Counted from the first letter of the stretch, positions 28,125 to 37,358 are shown. The stretch: DNA of 41,575 nt from Alphaproteobacteria bacterium (GCA_003241875.1 QBLU01000018.1:60801-102375); one strand, 5' to 3'. Program-made: numbers and translations. The notes: generated from the sequence alone by a model not told the origin.

Positions 28125-28179
28125 CACCCTCACCCCGGCTCGCTTTGCTCGCCACCCCTCTCCCTCACGGGGAGAGGGG
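28125..28179 (-). repeat. Right inverted repeat of the DUF559 cassette
   Basis: CACCCTCACCCC (28125-28136) is the exact complement of the left copy's inner end. CCCCTCTCCC (28155-28164) and GGGAGAGGGG (28170-28179) repeat the outer 10-bp hairpin with a different five-base loop (TCACG against CTTGA). The two repeats point in opposite directions around the DUF559 gene. Confidence 0.85.
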
Positions 28180-28188
28180 GCGACGTGG

Positions 28189-29625
28189 TCATTCCGCCGC
28201 TTCCGCAGCCCCCCAACCAATGATCGCCTTGGTCTCGAGGAAATCGGTAAAGGCGTGGTCGCCCCACTCGCGGCCGTTGCCCGACTGCTTGTAGCCGCCG
28301 AACGGCGCCATCATGTCGCCTTGGGCCTGGTTGATGTTGACCTGGCCGGTGCGCAGCTGGCGCGCCACCTTGCGGGCGTGCTCGGGTTCGCCGGAGATGT
28401 AGCCGGCGAGGCCGTAGACCGTGTCGTTGGCGATGGTGACGGCCTGTTCCTCGCTCTGGTACGGCAGCATCGCCAGCACCGGGCCAAAGATTTCCTCGCG
28501 GGCGATCGTCATGTCGTTCGACACATCGGCAAAGATCGTCGGCTTGACGTAATAACCCTTGTCGAGACCTTCCGGCCGGCCGGTGCCGCCGGTGACCAGC
28601 GTGGCGCCTTCGTCGATGCCCTTCTGGATAAGGCCCTGGATCTTGGTCCATTGCGTCTCGCTGACCACGGGCCCCATGGCGGCATTGCCGTCGGGCCAGC
28701 CCACCGTCGTTGCCTCGGCTGCGGCCTTGGCGATCGCCTTGGCGGCCTCCATCTTGGCGGCCGGCACCAGCATCCGCGTCGGCGCATTGCACGACTGGCC
28801 GCTGTTCATCATCACCGACTTGACGCCGCCGGCGACCGCAACCTGCAGATCGGCATCGTCGAGGATCAAATTGGGCGACTTGCCGCCGAGTTCCTGGTGG
28901 ACACGCTTGACCGTCGGCGCGGCGTTCTTGGCCACTTCGATGCCGGCGCGGGTGCTGCCGGTGAAGCTGACCATGTCGACTTCCGGATGCGACGACAGCG
29001 CGGCGCCGACCGTCGGGCCATCGCCGTTGACGAGGTTGAACACGCCCGCCGGTACACCGGCGGCGTGCATGACCTCGGCCCACAGGATCGCCGAAAACGG
29101 CGCGATTTCCGACGGCTTCAGCACCATCGTGCAGCCCGTGGCGATGGCCGGCACGACCTTGCAGGCGATCTGGTTGATCGGCCAGTTCCACGGCGTGATG
29201 AAGGCGCAGACGCCGATGGGTTCATGGGTGATCAGCGTCGAGCCGCGCAATTCCTCGAACTTGTAGTTCTTCAGCACCTCGATGCCGGTCATCAGGTGGC
29301 CGACGCCGATCGCCGCCTGCGCCTGCATGGCGAGCCAGCCCGGCGCGCCCATTTCCTCGGTGATCGCCGCAGCGATCTCGGCAAAACGCTCCTGGTATTT
29401 GGCGAGGATGTTCTGCAACAGCTCGATGCGGTCGGCGCGGCTGGTCTGCGAATAGGCGGGAAACGCCTTCCTTGCCGCCATCACCGCGCGATCGGCGTCG
29501 CCGGCGCTGCCCATCGAGATGACGCCGGCCACGGCCTCCGTGGCGGGATTGATGACATCGATCTGTGCCGGCTTGGCCGGATCGACCCAGGCGCCGTCGA
29601 TATAGAATTTCAGATACTCGCGCAT
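28189..29625 (-). CDS. Aldehyde dehydrogenase family protein
   Basis: The protein has 478 residues and is an NAD(P)-dependent aldehyde dehydrogenase. The oxyanion Asn is in TPWNWP (Asn147), the cofactor loop is FTGSTRAGIEV (221-231), the general base is Glu245 in HQELGGKSPN, and the nucleophile is Cys279 in MMNSGQSCNAPTR. All catalytic residues are present. Sequence resembles broad-specificity members, so the substrate is unknown. ATG 29625 is the family start. It ends ten bases inside the flank of the right DUF559 repeat, so that cassette sits directly after its stop codon. Confidence 0.92.
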   Translation of the reverse strand: MREYLKFYIDGAWVDPAKPAQIDVINPATEAVAGVISMGSAGDADRAVMAARKAFPAYSQTSRADRIELLQNILAKYQERFAEIAAAITEEMGAPGWLAMQAQAAIGVGHLMTGIEVLKNYKFEELRGSTLITHEPIGVCAFITPWNWPINQIACKVVPAIATGCTMVLKPSEIAPFSAILWAEVMHAAGVPAGVFNLVNGDGPTVGAALSSHPEVDMVSFTGSTRAGIEVAKNAAPTVKRVHQELGGKSPNLILDDADLQVAVAGGVKSVMMNSGQSCNAPTRMLVPAAKMEAAKAIAKAAAEATTVGWPDGNAAMGPVVSETQWTKIQGLIQKGIDEGATLVTGGTGRPEGLDKGYYVKPTIFADVSNDMTIAREEIFGPVLAMLPYQSEEQAVTIANDTVYGLAGYISGEPEHARKVARQLRTGQVNINQAQGDMMAPFGGYKQSGNGREWGDHAFTDFLETKAIIGWGAAEAAE

Positions 29626-29693
29626 GTCAGGCACTCCCCAGAGCTGGTTTGCCCCTGTGTAGCACGGCAACCGCCCGCCGCACCTCTCGCTTT

Positions 29694-29906
29694 TCAGACG
29701 GGGAGCGAACGGTCGCGCTTCCAGGCAGCCCAGTCGAACTTCCAGGCGCGTTCATGGAAGAAGAACGCCACGGCATTGATGCACGGCTCGATGATGGCGA
29801 TGCCGCCGGCGATCTGCCAGCTGCCGGTCATCAGATAGGCAACAGTGAACCCGATGGTCAGGTGGATGCTGAGATAGCTGAATGTCTTGGCGAGTTCCCG
29901 GCGCAT
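29694..29906 (-). CDS. DUF2061 small membrane protein
   Basis: The protein has 70 residues with two short hydrophobic helices (about 8-25 and 27-47) and the DUF2061 pattern: KTFSYLSIHLTIGFTVAYLMTG, then GGIAIIEPCINAVAFFFHERAW. It is an inner membrane protein of unknown function. AAGGAGG lies seven bases before the ATG at 29906, a near-perfect ribosome binding site that decides this start over an ATG-less extension to 29948. Confidence 0.88.
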   Translation of the reverse strand: MRRELAKTFSYLSIHLTIGFTVAYLMTGSWQIAGGIAIIEPCINAVAFFFHERAWKFDWAAWKRDRSLPV

Positions 29907-29998
29907 GGCGGCCTCCTTCGGTCGCCAGATGCGATCTATTCGCAACAACGGCCAACAGGCAATCTTCGTTGCATCGATCGATAAAATCGCAAGGCGCG

Positions 29999-31279
29999 CT
30001 ATTTCCGGGCGAGCACCATCTGCGCCGCCGCGGTCATCGCCTCCACGCCCATGGCGATCGTCGGCGCCGGATCGGGCGCAAAGCCGCTGTTGTGCAGCGA
30101 CGGCGTCGTCTGGCCCTTGGCCTTCGCCGCATCGAAGGTCGATTGCTTGACCGCGCCCAGCCAGAATATCGTCGTCTCGATCGCCGGGTCGGCGGCGCCG
30201 AAGTCGTTGAAATCCTCGCTCGCCATCGAGGGATCGAGCGAAATCACCCGCGCCTGGCCGAACTTGCCGACAAACAGGTCGTTGACCCGCGCCGCCAGCG
30301 CCGGCGTGTTGCGGGTCGCGCGGATATTGTGCGGCACCGTCGTCACCGGCATCTTGTCGTCGGGGAAGCCGGCGGCAATCGCCTCGCCGCGCGCCACCCG
30401 GGCGATGCCGTCGAGCAGCCGCTGCTGCTGCGCCGAATCATAGGAGCGGACGGTCAGCTGCAGCTTGACCTCGTCGGGGATGATGTTGTGCTTGGTGCCG
30501 CCATGGATCGACCCGACGGTGATCACGCCCGGCTGGAACGGGTCGTTCTCGCGGCTGATCAGCGGCTGCAGCCCGGTTATGATCCGCGCCGCCAGCATGA
30601 TCGGATCCTTGGTTGTCGCCGGATAGGCGCCATGGCCGCCGATGCCGGGGATGACGATATCGACCATCGCGCCGGCCGCCAGCGCCGCGGTCGGCGGCAC
30701 CGATACCGTGCCCGCCGGAATGCGGCTGTCGTCGTGCAGCGCCAGCGCCACCTGCGGCTTGGGAAAGCGCTTGAACAGCCCATCCTCGAGCATCGCCAGC
30801 GCCCCGCCGCCGCCTTCCTCCGCCGGCTGGCCGATCATCACCAGCGTACCCGACCAGTTCGCCTTCGATGCCGCCATGGCGCGGGCGACACCGACCCAGA
30901 CGCTCATGTGGATGTCGTGCCCGCAGGCGTGCATCACCGGCGTCATGCCGCCATCCGCCGCCTTGCCCATCGCCGCGCTGGCATAGGGCAGGCCGGTGGC
31001 TTCCTTGATCGGCAGCCCGTCCATGTCGGCGCGGACCATCAACACCGGCCCGGGGCCATTGGCCAGCACCGCGACCACGCCGGTGCCGCCGACCTTTTCG
31101 GTGACGGTGAAGCCGGCGGCCCTGGCCTCCGCCGCCAGCAAGGCCGCCGACCGGGTTTCCTGGAACGCCAGTTCCGGATGGGCGTGCAGGTCCTTGTAGA
31201 GCGCGACAAGATCGGTCGGCGCCGCACTCGCCACCGTGCTGGCGAGAAGGGCGGCGAGCGGCAACAGGCGGATCATCAT
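29999..31279 (-). CDS. M20 family amidohydrolase, exported
   Basis: The protein has 426 residues: a signal peptide (MMIRLLPLAALLASTVASAA) followed by an M20D-type metallohydrolase. Motifs are LHAHPELAFQE, VRADMDGLPI, HACGHDIHMS (metal-binding Cys/His) and QPAEEGGGG with the catalytic Glu pair; a final metal His lies in LHNSGFAPD. Relatives hydrolyse N-acyl amino acids (hippurate, IAA-amino acids) or carboxypeptidase substrates. Three close ATG codons (31288, 31279, 31276) could start it and none has a strong ribosome binding site. It lies 42 bp after the lipoprotein gene, probably in one operon. Confidence 0.9.
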   Translation of the reverse strand: MMIRLLPLAALLASTVASAAPTDLVALYKDLHAHPELAFQETRSAALLAAEARAAGFTVTEKVGGTGVVAVLANGPGPVLMVRADMDGLPIKEATGLPYASAAMGKAADGGMTPVMHACGHDIHMSVWVGVARAMAASKANWSGTLVMIGQPAEEGGGGALAMLEDGLFKRFPKPQVALALHDDSRIPAGTVSVPPTAALAAGAMVDIVIPGIGGHGAYPATTKDPIMLAARIITGLQPLISRENDPFQPGVITVGSIHGGTKHNIIPDEVKLQLTVRSYDSAQQQRLLDGIARVARGEAIAAGFPDDKMPVTTVPHNIRATRNTPALAARVNDLFVGKFGQARVISLDPSMASEDFNDFGAADPAIETTIFWLGAVKQSTFDAAKAKGQTTPSLHNSGFAPDPAPTIAMGVEAMTAAAQMVLARK

Positions 31280-31320
31280 GGCCGCCATCAACAACGCGCG
31301 ACGTCGCCGCGCAAGCCCCT

Positions 31321-31965
31321 TCAGGCCGGCACGATCTCGATCACCTGCAGGTTCGATTGCCACATCGGCCACGGCAGCTCGAGCCGCCAGCGCCGGTCGT
31401 CGAGCGCGCGCAGCACCCCGACCTGGTCGCGATCGGCATCGGTGCCATAGGCCATGATGCCCGATTCGCCGGCGAGCGCCATCGCACCCAGGAACACCTG
31501 GCGATCCCCATCGGGATACAGCGCGCCTGCCACCCGCTGCGCGCCATCGCCCTGGTCGAAATGCAGCAGGCCCTTGCGAACGCTGATGCGGCACGGCCGG
31601 AATTCACCCGCCATGATCGGCGGCGACGGCGTGCGGATGGTGCCGTCCTCGCGGTTGCCCATCTTTACCGATCGACAGCGATAGGCACCCGGCGGCGGCG
31701 GCGGCGCCGGTATCGCCGCATCGGCCACCGCCATGGCACCAAGGGCGCCGACCCGGTCGCCCTGCCCGGCCTGCTGTACATCCGCGAGCGAGCGCGTCCA
31801 GGCGCCCCACAGCCCGGCGAGGCGCTTGCGATCGGCGTCGCGGATCACCGTCTGCCACGGCGGCGCGCGGACCCCGGCGGTCGCCGGCGATTTGCCGGCA
31901 CAGCCCGACAGCAGCGCGGCGGCGGCGAGCAGGGCAAGGCCGGCGGGGTTCGACATGGGACTCAT
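31321..31965 (-). CDS. DUF4893 lipoprotein
   Basis: The protein has 214 residues. It begins MSPMSNPAGLALLAAAALLSGC; LLSG|C is a lipobox, so it should be lipid-anchored after cleavage before Cys22. The remainder matches DUF4893 proteins of sphingomonads: WQTVIRDADRKRLAGL, a proline run, YRCRSVKMG, FRPCRISVRKGLLHFDQ, ALYPDGDRQVFLGAMAL and a final LQVIEIVPA. Function is unknown. ATG 31965 has AGGAAG 11 bases upstream, whereas an internal ATG at 31956 would be too far from it. It follows gmk by 34 bp on the same strand. Confidence 0.8.
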   Translation of the reverse strand: MSPMSNPAGLALLAAAALLSGCAGKSPATAGVRAPPWQTVIRDADRKRLAGLWGAWTRSLADVQQAGQGDRVGALGAMAVADAAIPAPPPPPGAYRCRSVKMGNREDGTIRTPSPPIMAGEFRPCRISVRKGLLHFDQGDGAQRVAGALYPDGDRQVFLGAMALAGESGIMAYGTDADRDQVGVLRALDDRRWRLELPWPMWQSNLQVIEIVPA

Positions 31966-31999
31966 GGGTAGCAAAGCTTCCTGTGCCGGGCCTGAACAG

Positions 32000-32656
32000 T
32001 CAATTGCCGAGCATGTCGCGGACGAAGGCGGCAAGACCCAACTGGCGTTTGCGGCGCAACCGCTCGGCATGGAGGATCGAACGGATCTCGCCGAGGCAGG
32101 TTTCGGCGTCGTCATTGATCAGGATATAGTCGTATTCGCCCCAATGGCTGATCTCGTCGCGTGCCCGCGCCATGCGGCCGGCGATGACGTCGGCGGCGTC
32201 GGTGGCCCGCGTGGTCAGGCGCCGCTCGAGCTCGCCGAGGTCGGGCGGCAGGATGAAGACCCGCACCAGGTCGCTCGCCGCGTCGGTCTGCTGGAGCTGC
32301 TGGGTGCCCTGCCAGTCGATGTCGAACAGCACGTCGCGGCCCGAATGCAGCGCCACCTCGACCGGCGCGCGCGGCGTGCCATAGCGGTGGCCGAACACCT
32401 TCGCCCATTCGAGCAACTCGTCCTTGGCGACCATTTCGGCAAAACGGTCCGGCGACACGAAATAATAGTCGGTGCCCTCGATCTCGCCGGGCCGCGGCGG
32501 CCGGGTGGTGGCCGACACCGACAGCATGATGCCGCCGTCGTCGGCCAGCAGGCGCCGCGACAGCGTCGTCTTGCCGGCGCCCGACGGCGACGACAGCACG
32601 AACATCAGCCCGCGCCGGGGTGGATTGTGCGATGCGGGACGGCTGAACTCGGTCAT
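32000..32656 (-). CDS. gmk: Guanylate kinase
   Basis: The protein has 218 residues and phosphorylates GMP to GDP with ATP. The P-loop is SSPSGAGKTTL (about 22-32), the GMP-binding region SVSATTRPPRPGEIEGTDYYFV is intact, and DVLFDIDWQGTQQL is conserved. An N-terminal stretch of 17 residues precedes the usual start (RGLMFVLSSPSGAG), so MFVLSS is a possible alternative start. The gene is essential in most bacteria. It lies 43 bp after the fumC stop. Confidence 0.95.
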   Translation of the reverse strand: MTEFSRPASHNPPRRGLMFVLSSPSGAGKTTLSRRLLADDGGIMLSVSATTRPPRPGEIEGTDYYFVSPDRFAEMVAKDELLEWAKVFGHRYGTPRAPVEVALHSGRDVLFDIDWQGTQQLQQTDAASDLVRVFILPPDLGELERRLTTRATDAADVIAGRMARARDEISHWGEYDYILINDDAETCLGEIRSILHAERLRRKRQLGLAAFVRDMLGN

Positions 32657-32699
32657 TGCGGGTGGTTAGCGGGTTCGGCGGGCGGCGTCACCCTTTCGG

Positions 32700-34094
<1,395 letters not shown>

Positions 34095-34162
34095 GTCGTC
34101 TCCACGGCAAGGCAGGTATCGGCCTTTGCAGAACGCATGAGCCGGCGGGCCCGGCACCGACG

Positions 34163-34633
34163 CTATTTCTTGCGGAAACGATCCATGGTGACGACGTTGC
34201 TGCCCGGCTCGATCGGTGCCGGCGGCTCGGGCTCAGGCTCGGGCTCGACGGTCGCCTCGCCGTTCTTGGGCGCAAACTGCAGCGCGAAGTTCACCGCCGG
34301 GTCGACAAAGCCGGTGACGGCATCGAACGGGATGCGCAGCTTGGCCGGCACCTGGTTGAAGCTCAGGCCGATCTGGAAGCCCTCGTCATCGATGGCCAGG
34401 TCCCAATAGCGATTCTGGATGACGATGGTCATCTCGTCGGGATAACGTTCGAGCAGGTGCTTCGGAATGTCGACGCCCGGTGCCCGGGTGCGGAACGCGA
34501 TGTAGAAATGATGCGCCCCCGGCAGGCCTCCAGCCACGTCGATGCGGTCGAGAACACGGCGCACGACGGTGCGGAGCGCGTCCTGGACGATCTCGTCATA
34601 CGGAATCAGGCTGTCGGCGGTCGTCTCGGTCAC
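34163..34633 (-). CDS. sspB: ClpXP adaptor protein SspB (alpha type)
   Basis: The protein has 156 residues. The N-terminal two thirds form the ssrA-tag-binding domain ([19 protein letters not shown], then [56 protein letters not shown]). A Glu/Pro linker leads to the short ClpX-binding tail [10 protein letters not shown]. SspB tethers ssrA-tagged proteins to ClpXP for degradation. The tmRNA gene that encodes the tag lies about 250 bp upstream on the same strand, which is striking. There is no strong ribosome binding site; a TTGACC that could be a -35 box lies in the 100-bp gap. Confidence 0.92.
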   Translation of the reverse strand: MTETTADSLIPYDEIVQDALRTVVRRVLDRIDVAGGLPGAHHFYIAFRTRAPGVDIPKHLLERYPDEMTIVIQNRYWDLAIDDEGFQIGLSFNQVPAKLRIPFDAVTGFVDPAVNFALQFAPKNGEATVEPEPEPEPPAPIEPGSNVVTMDRFRKK

Positions 34634-34733
34634 GTTCGCCCTACTCGGCTGGCCAGATGCTTGCCACGGCCCTCAACTGACGCCTGCGGGCCTTGCGGTC
34701 AAGCCGCCGATTGCACCGGCACTGCCGCTGCGA

Positions 34734-34871
34734 CTAACCGGTCGCTCGGGCCGTCGCGATGATTACGGCTGCGACGGCCGCTGTCACTGCCCAGCCTTCC
34801 CAGGTCGCCGGCGACCCGCCGTACCCAAAGGTCTTTGGCCGGAACCAGGTCGCGACCGGATTGGAACGCAT
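34734..34871 (-). CDS. 45-residue membrane protein (FRPKTFGYG motif) downstream of ssrA
   Basis: This small gene encodes 45 residues starting MRSNPVATWFRPKTFGYGGS. TWEGW and one hydrophobic helix (about 29-41) follow. The FRPK-FGYG-xP-TWEGW pattern recurs in small uncharacterised membrane proteins of alphaproteobacteria as far as I recall, which supports it being real. GGAGGG lies five bases before the ATG, overlapping the very end of the tmRNA. No terminator separates the two, so the gene may be expressed by read-through from the ssrA promoter. Function is unknown. Confidence 0.7.
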   Translation of the reverse strand: MRSNPVATWFRPKTFGYGGSPATWEGWAVTAAVAAVIIATARATG

Positions 34872-34880
34872 GGCAACCCT

Positions 34881-35242
34881 CCGCAAGAACAGGCGGGGAG
34901 CTTCTGTTGCTCGGTGCTCCCCAAACCGCCGGTTTCTGCTTCTGTTGCCCGGTGCAGTCCCAACCGCGCTTTCGGCCAGTGTAACTAAATCCCGAAGGAT
35001 TTCATGTTACGCTGCGATTGCGAATGCCTCGTTGTCGTTGGCATTTAGGTGTTTTGAAACATTTAACGGCTTATTCATGCCGGGCAAAAGCTCTCGTCTT
35101 TCAACACACGTCGATCCTGGTTCGGCCCCGCACAACCCGCGACAACCGGGGGTTATTTGGTGGAGCCGCCGGGTACTGCCCCCGGGTCCGCTGCATCTAT
35201 TTCACGACGCCATTTATCGCCATAGACGGGCCGAAGCCCGAC
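34881..35242 (-). ncRNA. ssrA: Transfer-messenger RNA, two-piece (permuted) form
   Basis: The tag frame on the minus strand (35042-35007) reads ANDNEAFAIAA then TAA. The gene is circularly permuted as in alphaproteobacteria. The acceptor piece comes first and ends CGGCTCCACCA (3' end 35158), with a T-arm CCGGG-N7-CCCGG. About 28 bases of intervening sequence follow, then the coding piece starting GGGGCCGAACC at 35129. GGGGCCG pairs with CGGCTCC as a 7-bp acceptor stem (one G-U). After the tag come AAATCC-TTCG-GGATTT and two pseudoknot-like folds, the last using GGGGAGC/GCTCCCC. The 5' end is set from the promoter; the 3' end is approximate. Confidence 0.9.
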
Positions 35243-35248
35243 GCGACC

Positions 35249-35277
35249 GATATAGGCGCTTGTCCGCCGGAGTTCAA
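35249..35277 (-). promoter_or_regulatory. Sigma-70-type promoter of ssrA
   Basis: TTGAAC (35277-35272), a 17-bp spacer and TATATC (35254-35249) are close to consensus. Initiation would fall near 35242, just before a CGGGC-TTCG-GCCCG hairpin at the head of the tmRNA acceptor piece. Confidence 0.75.
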
Positions 35278-35320
35278 CGCGTGATGACGAAGCGGCGGGT
35301 CCGCCACGGCCGAACCCCGT

Positions 35321-36508
35321 TCAGGCGCCGCCCAGGATCTCGTGATAGCGCGTCAGCACGGCGCCGTTGATCGAGTCCCAGTCATAGGCGGCCGCGCGCT
35401 TCAGCCCCTGTACCGCGGCCGCGGCGCGCGCCTGCGGGTCGGTCAGATACAGCGACAGCGCGTCGGCAAAGCCGCCGATATCGTCGTGCGCCACCAGCCG
35501 GCCGTTTTCGCCATCGGTAATCAGGCAGTTGCTGCCGGTGGCGATCGCCGCGACGACCGGGATGCCGCTGGCCATGGCCTCCAGGTTGATGTTGCCGAAC
35601 GTCTCGGTGATCGACGGGTTGAGCAGCATGTCGGCGCTGGCATAGGCGCGTGGCAACGTTTCCCCGTCCAGAAAGCCGGTGAAGATCGCATCCGGCACCT
35701 GCGCCGCGAATCGTTCCCGCGCCGGGCCGTCGCCAACGACGAGCAGCTTGTGCCTGACGCCGCGCGTATCGAGTTCGGCGACGATGGCCGCGATCGTGTC
35801 GAGGCCCTTTTCCAGCACCAGCCGGCCGACGAAGCCGATCACCACATCGTCATCGGCGATGCCGAGGCCGCGCCGCCAGGGCAGCGACCGCTTCATCGGA
35901 TTGAAGCGCAGCTTGTCGACGCCGCGGCTCCACACCGCCGAATGGTCGATCAGGCCCTGCTCGCGGAGCACGTCGCCGAAGCCCGCCGAGGTGACGAAGA
36001 CCTCGTCGAGACCGGCGTAGAAGCGGCGCAGCAGCGCCTCCCCGGCCGGGCGCGCCCAGCCCAGGCCATAATATTCGAAATAGGTCTCGAAACGGGTGTG
36101 GACGCTCGCCACCACCGGCTTGCCCATCGCCCGGGCCAGCTTCTTGGCAGAATGGCCGAGCGGATCGGGCGCCGACAGATGGAAGATATCGGGATCGAAG
36201 GCGGCGATGTCGCGCTTCAGGCTGCCTGGCAGGCCGCGCGCGATGCGATATTCGGCGCGGCCGGGAATCGACACCGACGGCACCGAGATCAGCGTGCCCG
36301 CCGGCGGAAACGCCGGCGTGTCGCTGGTCGGCGAATAGATGCGGCAGACATGGCCCTGCGATTCGAAATAGGTCACCAGCCGGTTCAGCGCCTGGTTGGC
36401 GCCATCGCGGACATAGTTGTAATTGCCGGAAAACAGCGCAATTCGCAGCGGACGCGTCAGCGACACGGGCGGCAGGTCGTCGACGGGCAGACGATAGGCG
36501 GTCGCCAC
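35321..36508 (-). CDS. GT4 family glycosyltransferase
   Basis: The protein has 395 residues and is a retaining GT-B fold transferase. The N-terminal domain starts LRIALFSGNYNYVRDGANQAL, close to SqdX/PimB-like enzymes. The C-terminal Glycos_transf_1 domain includes GFVGRLVLEKGLDT, VVGDGP and the E-x7-E motif in SITETFGNINLEAMASGIPVV. It is probably peripheral at the inner membrane; the sugar donor and acceptor (glycolipid or polysaccharide) are unknown. The start is GTG 36508, with GAGGA about nine bases upstream; the longer frame to 36592 lacks support. Confidence 0.88.
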   Translation of the reverse strand: MATAYRLPVDDLPPVSLTRPLRIALFSGNYNYVRDGANQALNRLVTYFESQGHVCRIYSPTSDTPAFPPAGTLISVPSVSIPGRAEYRIARGLPGSLKRDIAAFDPDIFHLSAPDPLGHSAKKLARAMGKPVVASVHTRFETYFEYYGLGWARPAGEALLRRFYAGLDEVFVTSAGFGDVLREQGLIDHSAVWSRGVDKLRFNPMKRSLPWRRGLGIADDDVVIGFVGRLVLEKGLDTIAAIVAELDTRGVRHKLLVVGDGPARERFAAQVPDAIFTGFLDGETLPRAYASADMLLNPSITETFGNINLEAMASGIPVVAAIATGSNCLITDGENGRLVAHDDIGGFADALSLYLTDPQARAAAAVQGLKRAAAYDWDSINGAVLTRYHEILGGA

Positions 36509-36595
36509 AAGGCATTCCTCAACAGGGATCGGCCTGTGGATAAAAGAACATTGTGACCGGCATGGGGCGACGCTGCGGCGGCATCGCCACAATAT

Positions 36596-36629
36596 GGAAA
36601 GGCCCCGCCGGATGGCGCCGGCGAGGCCT
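36596..36629 (-). terminator. Terminator after the first PEP-CTERM gene
   Basis: On the minus strand AGGCCTCGCCGG pairs with CCGGCGGGGCCT (one G-U) over a six-base loop, followed by TTTCC. It lies 24 bases past the stop. Confidence 0.7.
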
Positions 36630-36652
36630 GTTGCCCGGTTTGCGCGACGATG

Positions 36653-37297
36653 TCAGGCGGCGACGACCCGGCGACGCCGCATCATGGCACCGGCAAGGCC
36701 GAAGCCGGCGATCAGCATCGCCCAGCTTGCCGGCTCCGGCACCCCGGCGCCGGCGATCAGCAGGTTGGGGCCCCAGTAACCGTTGCTGGTGCTGGCCTGG
36801 TTGACCGGGTCGAAGGCCGCGTCGAGGTTATCCACGAAGCGATCGGTGAAGGCGGTATAATTCACCCGGGGATCGGTGGCGAAGCCGACGGTGTCATAGG
36901 CATAGAGATTGCCCGATGGCATGGTCCCAACGACCAGATAACCGCTGCCGGGATCGAGCGTGACCGCCGTGATCGACGCAAACACGAAATTGCCGATCGT
37001 GGTGCCGGTACCGGTGATCGTGGCCGACGCGATCAACGCGCCGGTGGTGTCGCAGCCCAACGAATCGCAGGCGTAGAGGTTGACGAGGCTGTTCGGCGTC
37101 GCGCCATCGCTGAAGGTGCCGAGGCCGATGATCTTGAGCGTGGTGTTGACGGTAAAGGCCGCGCCGAACGACCAGTTGTTGTTCGAATTGAGAAAGCCGG
37201 GCGCGTCGAATTCCCAGGCTGCAGTGCCCGTCAGGGCCGCGGCCGGTGCGGCGGCAGCAAGTGCCAGTGCTGCAACGGCAAATGCCAATCTCGTCAT
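36653..37297 (-). CDS. PEP-CTERM sorting domain protein
   Basis: The protein has 214 residues, with a signal peptide (MTRLAFAVAALALAAAAPAAA) and a C-terminal sorting signal VPEPASWAMLIAGFGLAGAM followed by MRRRR. The PEPxxWAM form is characteristic of Sphingomonadales. Such proteins are cut by an exosortase at the PEP motif and are usually linked to exopolysaccharide or surface structures. The central part is low in charge and rich in Thr, Asn and Gly, with a possible Cys pair in YACDSLGCD; no catalytic domain is recognised. GGGGGAA is the ribosome binding site. A sigma-54 promoter and a palindrome precede it. Confidence 0.88.
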   Translation of the reverse strand: MTRLAFAVAALALAAAAPAAALTGTAAWEFDAPGFLNSNNNWSFGAAFTVNTTLKIIGLGTFSDGATPNSLVNLYACDSLGCDTTGALIASATITGTGTTIGNFVFASITAVTLDPGSGYLVVGTMPSGNLYAYDTVGFATDPRVNYTAFTDRFVDNLDAAFDPVNQASTSNGYWGPNLLIAGAGVPEPASWAMLIAGFGLAGAMMRRRRVVAA

Positions 37298-37311
37298 ATG
37301 TATTCCCCCTG

Positions 37312-37328
37312 CGTTACGCCTCGTAACG
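37312..37328 (-). promoter_or_regulatory. Palindrome in the 5' leader of the first PEP-CTERM gene
   Basis: CGTTACG-CCT-CGTAACG is a perfect 7-bp inverted repeat with a three-base spacer, lying between the sigma-54 promoter and the ATG (37297). It could be a protein-binding site or a small RNA hairpin just before the Shine-Dalgarno. It is not repeated before the second PEP-CTERM gene. Confidence 0.45.
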
Positions 37329-37343
37329 TACGCGGAATATCCA

Positions 37344-37358
37344 GCAAGAATTGTGCCA
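37344..37358 (-). promoter_or_regulatory. Sigma-54 promoter of the first PEP-CTERM gene
   Basis: TGGCAC-AATTC-TTGC followed by T is an exact match to the -24/-12 consensus TGGCAC-N5-TTGC[AT]. Transcription would start near 37332, giving a leader of about 35 bases. Confidence 0.8.

Noticed and set aside
27720-28190. A CRISPR-like repeat pair
   Set aside because: There are only two copies, in opposite orientation and about 400 bp apart with a gene between them; no spacer array exists.
35158-35190. A tRNA gene, suggested by a T-arm-like stem and a CCA end
   Set aside because: There is no anticodon arm or D-arm upstream. The acceptor stem pairs with GGGGCCG at 35129 on the far side of the CCA, which fits permuted tmRNA.
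34759-35370. A plus-strand open frame of 203 codons across the ssrA region
   Set aside because: It runs through the tmRNA acceptor stem, tag and promoter on the opposite strand, has no ribosome binding site and no family similarity.
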